A stretch of 64,000 bases of DNA from Caenorhabditis elegans (taxonomy: Eukaryota > Nematoda > Chromadorea > Rhabditida > Rhabditidae), in assembly GCF_000002985.6 (NCBI RefSeq), contig NC_003280.10, positions 13,822,501-13,886,500 on the forward strand, written 5' to 3'. A model generated the notes under the pieces. It was not told the origin of the DNA, did not search any database, and was given only the letters and a program-made list of their open reading frames with translations. A program made the position numbers and the translations under genes. Below are positions 56,501 to 64,000 of this stretch, piece by piece; positions within the stretch are counted from its first letter, which is position 1, and each line of letters opens with the position of its first letter.

Positions 56501-59500
56501 TGGTAAATTTAAAGCCAATAGGTAACCAAAAATCATTAAAATTGGTCGCCTATAGGCTTTAAACAGACCTTAATAAACGAAATTAAATGAGATATTAAAA
56601 CCAATATATGCAATCAAGAATGATATTTCCAAAAAAAGCCAACTTCGGACAGCCGAGACACGGAAAAATGACCAAAATTCGAGATTTTAACTCAAATCAG
56701 TGTAAGTTTTCGAAATTTTGAAGCGCCATAAAACATTTTTGAAGAATTTTTGAGCAATTTCAGTATGAAATTCGTTCATTTGAGCACAAAATTTGGGTCT
56801 ATACGTTCCAAATCGTCCGAACCGTTAAATAGGCTGATTTTTCAGCCTAACCGCCATTATTTTCACGAAAATCAGTCGTTTTTGGAGTGAAAAAACTAAA
56901 AATTCTCTAATTTCTCCAAATTTCAGCGCCGCTCAAACACAAATGCTCTCCGCGGCACAGTCTCCATTCCAAGTGCTCTTTCATCAATGATGAATCGTGG
57001 TGAATCGACATCCCGCTTCTCACCGAATCCCTCCGAACGTAGTTGGTCAAACGCCGGAATCGACGAATCATCACCGACGCCGACGACAAGCCTACTGATG
57101 ACACCGACGTTCTCCTCAGGACCGCATATCGTCGTTTCGCCGACGACTCCAGTTCTCCAGAATTCGGCGTTTGTGGTGTCTGAGAGCCGTCATGGTAGAA
57201 CTCGGAAGCTGACCAGTAGAGTTCAGGAGATGTTTAAGGAGACTCTACAGCGGCAGCGGAATCATGGAAATTCAATTATAGCACTACAGGAGAGAATGAG
57301 TGCGGCGAATCTGGCGGCGGCGGCTCAGCACGCTCACGCTCCGACGAGCTCTTCACCACAATCACCACTTCCGGAGATTGAAGGAGCCGCCGAGGATGAT
57401 GATGAGGAAGGACCGAGTTATCGGATTAAGCGGAGCCATCCGATGATGGCTCCGGGATCGGAGGATGAGGAGGATGAGATGCATTGGTGTTTTTGTAATG
57501 AGAAGAGCTATGGAGATATGGTTCAGTGTGATAATCGTCATGTTAGTGTGGGCTTTTTTAATGAAGGGAAAAATTGAATTTTTCTCCGAAAATTGAGCGA
57601 AAAATTCAAATTCCCAGCAGAAATAGTGCGAAAAAAAAATTAGATTTTTTTTTGTTGTTTTTTATTACCAAAAATTGATTAAAAAATGTGAATTTTCATC
57701 AGAAATAATGCAGAAAATTACTGTTTTTTTTTCTTCGAATAGTGCGAAAAATTGAGTTTCCATCCATTCAAAAAATCAAAAAATTTGGATTTTCACACGA
57801 GAAAACAGTGCGAAAAATATATAATTTCTACCTGAAAATTGCAAAATCATGTTGCTATATTTGCGGTGAAAATTCACTTTTTTGGTTAGTCAAAGATTAT
57901 CAAAGATCTTATTAAAAAAAAAAAAAAAAATTTCCATTCAAAAAATCGAAAATTGAGCGAAAAATTCAAATTTCCAGCACAAAATCAATAATTCGTAATT
58001 TTTGATGAAAATTCATATTTTTTCATGGAAAATTGTACAAAAAATTCAAATTTCCACCAAAAATTGAGTTTAAAAAGTGAAATCAGAAATAATGCACCGA
58101 AAATTAAATTTTTGTTTCAAAAATAGTACGAAAAAAGTTAATTTTTAACCGAAAATTATTTTTTTTTTAATTTGAATTTCTACCACAACAAAATGCTTAA
58201 AAATTGTTAAATAGAGTGTTTCCTTGGAAAAAATCACAAAAATGAAGTTTTCACCAAAAAATTGCGAAAAATATATAATAATTTCTACCAGAAAATGCAA
58301 AATTTTGCTTTTTTTTACATTTTTATCGAAAAATTTCACGAACATTCAGAAAAATTGAATTTTCACCAAAAAATTGGAAAAAGTTGCAATTTATATTATT
58401 TTTAGGCTAAAATCAACAAAATTTCTGCGTTTTCAACGGTTTTACCAAAAAATGTGTTACAAAAATTCGAAATAGTTGAGCGAAAAAATTAATTTCCACC
58501 TAAAAATTGCAAAACTTTGCTATATTTTTGGTGAAAATTCGATTTTTTGTTGGTATTATTATCAAAAAATTTTACAAAAAAAATAGAATTTTCATTTTAA
58601 AAAAATCCCGAAAAATTAAAATTTCATCAGAAAAATATTTTTAAAAATTGATTTTCCACAAAAACATGCTCTTGAATTACAAAAGCAACTGAAATAATAC
58701 GAAAAATTTAGATTTCGAAAATTAAATTGAATTTCCACTGTAAGTATTTCAAAAATTAGAAAAATTAAATGGAAACAAACACAAAAAAACATAAAACACG
58801 AAAACATGATTTTTAAAAAATTGTTTAAAATAATTACAATGTGGAAATTTCATTTTTCGCACTGTTTTCGGTGAAAACTCAGTTTTTTTCCACAAATATT
58901 ACAAATTACATCCATCCATCTGAAATTTACACCAAAAACCTTTAAAACAAAATACAGAAAGTCTGAAAATTTCAACAAAAAATTCTAATATCTAAATTTA
59001 AAAAACATTTCTACCAAAAATCTGATAAACTGAATTTTCATCGAGACCATCACCACCAAAAAACTAATTTTTGACCAAATTGAGTGCGAAAAATCGAATT
59101 TCCATCAAAAATATTATAAAACATTTTGTTTTCTTCGAAAAGTAATGCAAAAAAGTAAATTTCCGCCACACAAATATATTTAAAAAAAGTTGAATTTTCA
59201 TCAAAAACTACAAAAAATAGAATTTGCCTGGAAAATTCTAATTTTTTCGAAGAAAACAAAATGTTTTATAATATTCTTGATGGAAATTCGATTTTTCGCA
59301 CTCAATTTGGTCAAAAATTAGTTTTTTGGTGATGGTCTCGATGAAAATTCAGTTTATAAGATTTTTGGTTGAAATGTAAATTTTTTATAGCACTTTTGTA
59401 GCTATATGTTTTTTAAATTTAGATTAGAATTTTTTGTTGAAATTTTGGAAAAAATTATGGGAAAATGGTAGATTTGTTTGTTTGTTTTTTTTTGTTGGAA

Positions 59501-59764
59501 AATAAAAAAAGTAATAAAAACCACAAAAATATCAGTAAGTTTCAACCTAGATTAAAAAAATAGCTACAAAAATTTGGAAATTAGTAAAGTTGCTAGAATT
59601 TTTTAAATTTCTAATTAATCCCATTTCATTTGCAGTGCACCCTCCGCTGGTTCCATTACCCGTGCATTGGAATGGTCGAGCCTCCGACTGGAAAATGGTA
59701 CTGTCCGCGGTGTGAAGTTACGATGGGAATTGCTCTCAAGCTGTCCGAAGAGGGAGAAGTCTAA
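53562..59764 (+). CDS. ing-3: Inhibitor of growth (ING) family PHD-finger protein
   Basis: Six exons: 53562-53589, 53656-53727, 53781-53884, 55270-55794, 56927-57541 and 59636-59764, giving 490 residues. Residues 1 to about 125 match the ING amino-terminal region (MLFLDDFLEMLDELPAELKE; CEMEADNSGVTEMIEKR). A Gly run, an AT-hook-like APRGRPPK and a long Ser/Pro-rich linker follow. The carboxy end is a C4HC3 PHD finger: C431, C433, C444, C449, H455, C458, C471 and C474, with WYCPRC. ING PHD fingers read histone H3 trimethylated at K4, in acetyltransferase or deacetylase complexes; ING3 is a NuA4-type subunit. An acceptor (AAATTCAG) lies 28 bases before the ATG. Confidence 0.93.
53885..55269. other. 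ing-3 intron 3
   Basis: 1.4 kb of A-rich sequence with repeated CAATTTTTCAGAATTTCTC and AAAAAAGCTGAAAATT units. No gene. Confidence 0.6.
56249..56838. repeat. Foldback element in ing-3 intron 4
   Basis: About 56265-56495 is complementary to about 56585-56825: CAAATTTTGTGCTCAAATGA pairs with TCATTTGAGCACAAAATTTG, and TTTTGGTCATTTTTCCGTGT with ACACGGAAAAATGACCAAAA. The loop holds GCCAATAGGTAACC / GGTCGCCTATAGGC. Confidence 0.85.
57600..59030. other. ing-3 intron 5, main part
   Basis: AT-rich, with repeated GAAAATTGCGAAAAATT and TTTCCACCAAAAATTG motifs; no gene is seen. Confidence 0.5.
59031..59355. repeat. Near-perfect inverted repeat in ing-3 intron 5
   Basis: 59031-59145 (GACCATCACCACCAAAAAAC, GAGTGCGAAAAATCGAATTT, ACATTTTGTTTTCTTCGAAA) is complementary to about 59238-59355 with few mismatches. 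It would form a hairpin with a stem of about 115 bp in the pre-mRNA. Confidence 0.88.
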
Positions 59765-60212
59765 TATAAATATTATGACTCCCCATCAACGATAATTTAA
59801 TAATAATAATAATAATGATTGGCCTGAAATTTTCCCAATTTTTTTAAAACATTTTTATCTGAAATTTTCCCCAAAGACTCTGATGCTCTCTCACATTTTT
59901 TTTAAAAATATTTTTAAATACCCCAAAAAAACAATTGTAAAAATTCCAATTAATTTTATTTTGCACACTATTTTATATATTCCCCCCCATGTTATGATGT
60001 CCCATGATTCTCAAATTTCTCCTGCATTATTCTCTTGTACAATATACCCTAAAAAGTTTTAATAAGGATGAACTCGATAATTTTTAAGATTTTTTTTTTT
60101 GGATTTTTTTTTTGAAATTGCATGCCACTTGTTTTTTTACTCTGATTTGTATTTTTTTTATAGGCATTTTTTCCATTTTTTTCCAGATTTTAAGAAGTTT
60201 TTAGAGTTTTCG

Positions 60213-63200
60213 ATGGCTGCAGAAAAGAAAGTTTTTGTGATTTTCGATCATCAGGAGCAACGACACGATCAGCCATGGCCATCATATCATATTGAAGTTC
60301 CGAGGAGGCTTGATGCGATTTTGGAGAGGCTTAATGTATGGGGGGAAATGAGCAAAAAATTTGGATTTTTAGGGGGAAAAGCCGGAAAAAAAATAAATTA
60401 AAATAACAAGCACAACTATTTTCCAATAAAAATGAAAAATACAAATATTTGCATATTTCAAAGAAAACCTCGGAAAAAAAAGACTGAAATTTTGAATTTT
60501 TTTGAGAAAATTTCAAAAAAATGTGCAATTTTTTTGAAATTGAAATTTCTGAAGTTTTGGAATTTTTCAACAAAAAACCTTATATTTCTAATTAAAAAAC
60601 CGCTTTTTTCGAATTTTTCAAAAAAAAATTAAGAATTTTGAATTAAAAAAATTTTATTTAAAAAAAAAAGGAATTTCTCAGAAAAAAAATGCTGTTTCGT
60701 AATTAAAACAATTTTATTTTAAAATAACATTTTTTATCGAATTTTTCGCAAAAAAAATGATTTTTTAATGATAAAGAAGAAAAGTTTTCATATTTTACAA
60801 CAAAAAAAAAACCCCCCAAATTTTCATTTCCAGACCACAAAACTGCTCACCGACCCCCGAATTGAGCACATTCCCCGCCGGGAAGCGGAAGAATCGGAAA
60901 TTTTGGCGGTACACACGAAACGATATGTGGATGACGTTAAATCGACAGAAACGATGACTGTGGTCAGGATTTTAGCCGGAAAAAATTGGAAGAAAATTGT
61001 GCACTAAAAAACTGATTTTTCAAAAAAAAAATTTTTTTTTGAAAAATTCGAAAAAAAAATTATTTCAAAATTTTTTTTTCAACTTTTTCTGGAAATCTTG
61101 TTTTTTTTTCACAATTTACAGTTTACAATAACATACAATAACAGAGGTTCGAGGTAAAAAAAATTATGTAATTTTTTAAAATAATTTTTCTTTTGAAAAA
61201 TTCGAAAAAATAAAAATTTTCAGACCCTTTTTTAATTTTTTTTTCTGGGAATCTAGTTTTTTTTTTTTCAAAATTTTTACTTTTTCTCATTAATAGTTTC
61301 AGAAATTACTTTTGAAAAAAAACGAAAAAAAATTTTTTTTTTCAAAATAATTACAACTTTTTCTGGAAATCTGATTTGATTATGATTATGGTAACGAAGT
61401 TCAGAGAAAAATCTGTTTCTTTTTTTCAAAATTTGCAATTATAACAGAGGTTTTAGACTATTTTTTTAGAATTTTATTGTAAAATTAAATTTAAAAAAAG
61501 TTTGAAAAACTCGAAACAAAAAAAATTTTTTTACAAAATTAGCAGTTTTATCTAGAATAACATGGTTGCAGGTTTTTTTTTGTAAAATTTAAAATAATTT
61601 TTTTTTTATTCCAAATAACTTTTCGAAATTTTTTAGATTTCGAAAGTTTTTTTTGTAAATCCTTTTATTTCAATATTTTTTTCAAAATTAGAAGTTTTTT
61701 ACCTACAATAACAGAGTTTTAGGGTATTTTTCAGATCTATTCGGAAAAATTTCATCAAAAAAATTTGTTTTGAAAAATTTCAAAAAATGTTTTTGCAACA
61801 TTTTTATATTTTTTGGGAATCCCTTATTTTTTTCAAAAATTCTTTGTAAACAATAGAAGAGGTTTTAGGCTATTTTTTTGAATTATTCTAAAAAAATTAC
61901 ACAAGACATTTTTGAAAAATTAAAAAAAAAATTTTTTTTGAAAAATTTCAAAAAACGTTTTTGCAACATTTTTATATTTTTTGGGAATCCTTTTATTTGA
62001 TTTTTTTTTCAAAAATTTTTTGTCCACAATACAAGAGGGTTTAGGCTATTTTTCAGAATTTTCAACAAAAATGTTTTGAAAAATTTTCAGGAATTTCCAA
62101 AAAAAATGTGTTTTTTTCAGACGTTCAAAAAAATTCCAGCAATTTTTTCCAATTAAAAAAAATTCCAAAAATATCGATTTTCCCAAATTTCCAAAATTTT
62201 CATTCCAGGAGCAACAAGAATCATTCTGCACCAAATACGAAGACATCTACGTGAACTCTGCCACGTGGCACCGTGCAAAACTCGCCGCCGGCGCCTCAAT
62301 CGACCTGATGACGTCAGTGATGGCCGCCAAAAGGCCCGGAATCGCGTTTATTCGGCCACCCGGGCACCATGCGATGCCTGACGAAGGATGCGGTTTCTGT
62401 ATATTCAATAATGTGGCAATTGCGGCAAAAGCGGCAATTCAAAATGGTCAAAAAGTGCTCATTGTGGATTATGATGTACACGCTGGAAACGGGACTCAGG
62501 AGTGTGTGGAGCAGATGGGAGAAGGGAATGTACAATTGATTAGTATTCATCGTTATGAAAATGGACATTTTTGGCCGAATATGCCACAGACTGGCATTTA
62601 TCATAATTGTTAGTGTTTGTTGCAAAAAAATTAGAAAATTAAAAAAAAAAATTTTGAAAAAAAATTGCGTAGAAAAGTCAAATTTTGAAAAAAATTGCAA
62701 AACAATTTTAAAAACTTTTTTTTGAAAAAAAATTTCCGTCGAAAATTCAAAAAATTTAAAAAAAATTTGAAAAAAAATTTTTCTCAAGAAAACAATTGCG
62801 TGGAAAATTCAAAATTTTGAAAAAAATTGCAAAAAAATTTTTTTTGACAAAAAAATTGCGTGGAAAATTCAAAATTTTGAAAAAAATTTAAAATAAAATT
62901 TTTCTCAAGAAATAAATTGCGTAGAAAATTCAAAAATTTGAAAAAATTGCAAAAATAAATTTTTTTTCACAAAAAAATTGCGTGGAAAATTCAAAATTTT
63001 GTTTTTTACGGTATTAGGTCTCGACACGAAAATTGTGTGTTTATTGCGAAAAGGTGTGCGCCTTTAAAAATTACTAAAATTTGGAGATTTGCGGATTTTT
63101 TTGAAATGAAAAAAACTGAAAATGAAAAATCGATAAAAATTCCGCAAAGTTTAGTTAACTTTTTGCAATTAACAAAACAATTTTCGTGTCGAGACCTTTT

Positions 63201-64000
63201 TTTTTTGAGAAAAAATTAAAATTTTGCGATTTTCCGAATTTTCTAGTAATTAGGGTATTTTGAAGGAAAACTCTTACTGAAATTGCGATTTTTGCGCCGA
63301 AAATACGGTATCACCGGGGTCTCGACACGAAAATTGTCTTGTTAATTGCGAAAAGGTGTGCGCCTTTAAAGGGTGCTGTAGTTTTAAACTTTGCGGAATT
63401 TTTTATCGATCTTTTAAAAAAATCGATAAAAGTTCGAAACTACAGTACTCTTTAAACGGCGCACACCTTTTTGGCAATTAACAAAAAATTTGTCGTGTCG
63501 AGACCCCGGGGGTGCCGCATTTTTTTTTAATTTTTGGCGCAAAAAAGTCACAAAACAAATTGAAACAGTGATTGAAAACAAAAATTATTTGAATTCCCTC
63601 TAATATGCGAAGCCACGCCCACTGTCTAACCAATCAGCGCCTTTGAACTCCGCCCACTCTGTCTGATTGGTCGAAAAATGGGGGCGGAGCGAAATGCTGA
63701 TTTCAAAATTTTGGGCGTTTTTAAGAAAAAAAATATAGCAAATTTTCAAAAAATTTTGCAATTTTGGCTCAAAGTTCGCAAGACCAATCAGCGAACCCGG
63801 CTCCGCCCACTGCGCTGATTGATTAGAAAAGGGGGCCTCAAACAGACCAATTTTTAAGCATTTTTCCAGACAAAAACACGATAAACCTGCCGCTAAACAC
63901 CATCGGGCTCACCGATGCCGACTATCATGCTCTCTTCACTCACATCATTCTCCCCACCATCCATGCCTTCCAGCCCGATCTTCTCCTAGTCTCTTCAGGC
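60213..64000 (+). CDS. hda-10: Class II histone deacetylase, 5' part (cut by window end)
   Basis: Exons 60213-60335, 60834-60962 (or to 60959), 62209-62608 and 63870 past the window end. The start MAAEKKVFVIFDHQEQRHD matches the class IIb (HDAC6/10) entry motif with the DHQ...HD pair. The third exon has catalytic signatures RPPGHHAMPDEGCGFCIFNN (paired active-site histidines) and DYDVHAGNGTQE (zinc ligands Asp and His), then SIHRYENGHFWP. The fourth has LTDADYHALF and DLLLVSSG. It should remove acetyl groups from lysines. ATTTTTTTCCAG at 60186 is a trans-splice site 449 bases after the ing-3 stop, so an operon is possible. The symbol rests on family and remembered position (Y51H1A.5). Confidence 0.88.
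60963..62208. other. hda-10 intron 2
   Basis: 1.25 kb of A/T runs with repeats of AACAATAGAAGAGGTTTTAG, GGCTATTTTTCAGA and TTTTTTGGGAATCC; no gene. Confidence 0.5.
63010..63205. mobile_element. Foldback element with GGTCTCGACACGAAAATT ends, copy 1
   Basis: AGGTCTCGACACGAAAATTG at 63017 pairs with CAATTTTCGTGTCGAGACCT ending at about 63199. Inside are AAAAGGTGTGCGCCTTTAAA and a GCGGATTTTTTTGA/TCGATAAAAATTCCGC stem. Confidence 0.8.
63310..63512. mobile_element. Foldback element with GGTCTCGACACGAAAATT ends, copy 2
   Basis: CCGGGGTCTCGACACGAAAA...GCGAAAAGGTGTGCGCC and TTTAAAGGGTGCTGTAGTTT pair with AACTACAGTACTCTTTAAA, GGCGCACACCTTTT and TCGTGTCGAGACCCCGG. Same family as copy 1, better preserved. 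Both are in hda-10 intron 3. Confidence 0.85.
63600..63835. repeat. CCAATCAGCG...CCGCCCAC repeats, mixed orientation
   Basis: ACCAATCAGCGCC and CTCCGCCCACT at 63631-63660, the reverse TGATTGGTCG...GGGGCGGAGC at 63662-63689, and another pair at 63782-63825. Same family as 32795-33175. Confidence 0.8.

Overview
This window looks like nematode DNA, almost certainly Caenorhabditis elegans. Supporting signs are AT-rich sequence, short exons with TTTTCAG acceptors, likely trans-splice acceptors just upstream of start codons, TTAGGC interstitial telomere-like repeats, and clusters of histone genes, U2 snRNA genes and nematode stem-bulge RNA genes. From memory, the order his-44/his-43/his-42, ins-37, the NDUFB8 homologue Y51H1A.3, ing-3 and hda-10 fits the ZK131 - F08G2 - Y51H1A stretch of chromosome II. 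That placement is recognition, not a database search.

Layout. 1-6350: seven replication-dependent histone genes (H4-, H3+, H3-, H4+, H2B-, H2A+, H3-). Each ends in a GGCCCTCTTTAGGGCC stem-loop, and the first four lie in a near-perfect 3.9 kb inverted repeat. 6350-13700: a decayed H3-like fragment, two U2 snRNA genes, a small intronless coiled-coil gene, a Ser-rich acidic intronless gene, two stem-bulge (Y-RNA-like) genes and the insulin-like gene ins-37. 13899-18569: a five-exon minus-strand gene for a 444-residue coiled-coil protein of unknown function. 18570-29800: about 11 kb with no gene I can support. It holds interstitial telomere-like repeats, miniature transposons with visible target duplications, an array of E2F-like sites and a tRNA-derived SINE-like element. 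29811-32729: a gene for a secreted protein with a third U2 snRNA nested in its first intron. 33482-49401: an 11-exon minus-strand gene for a RUN plus Rubicon-homology-domain protein of the PLEKHM1 type, whose introns are mostly tandem repeats. 50371-64000 (plus strand): NDUFB8 (complex I), ing-3 (ING-family PHD protein) and the 5' part of hda-10 (class II histone deacetylase).

Shared themes. The window is rich in chromatin genes: histones at one end, a PHD-type chromatin reader and a deacetylase at the other. ing-3 and hda-10 are close and co-oriented and may form an operon. All multi-exon models were built by hand from splice consensus and reading-frame phase; every internal junction keeps frame.

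Most unusual observations: (1) a piece of the PLEKHM1-like gene (end of exon 3, intron 2, exon 2) is duplicated inside the NDUFB8 intron, antisense to that transcript; (2) two different miniature elements share CACGTG termini and 6-bp target duplications; (3) a hAT-like miniature family built from the abundant GCCGAATTTGCCG repeat has exact 8-bp target duplications; (4) the palindromic histone block and the third H3 gene show patchwork gene conversion; (5) a tandem array carries the E2F-type motif TTTTGGCGGGAAATTC.
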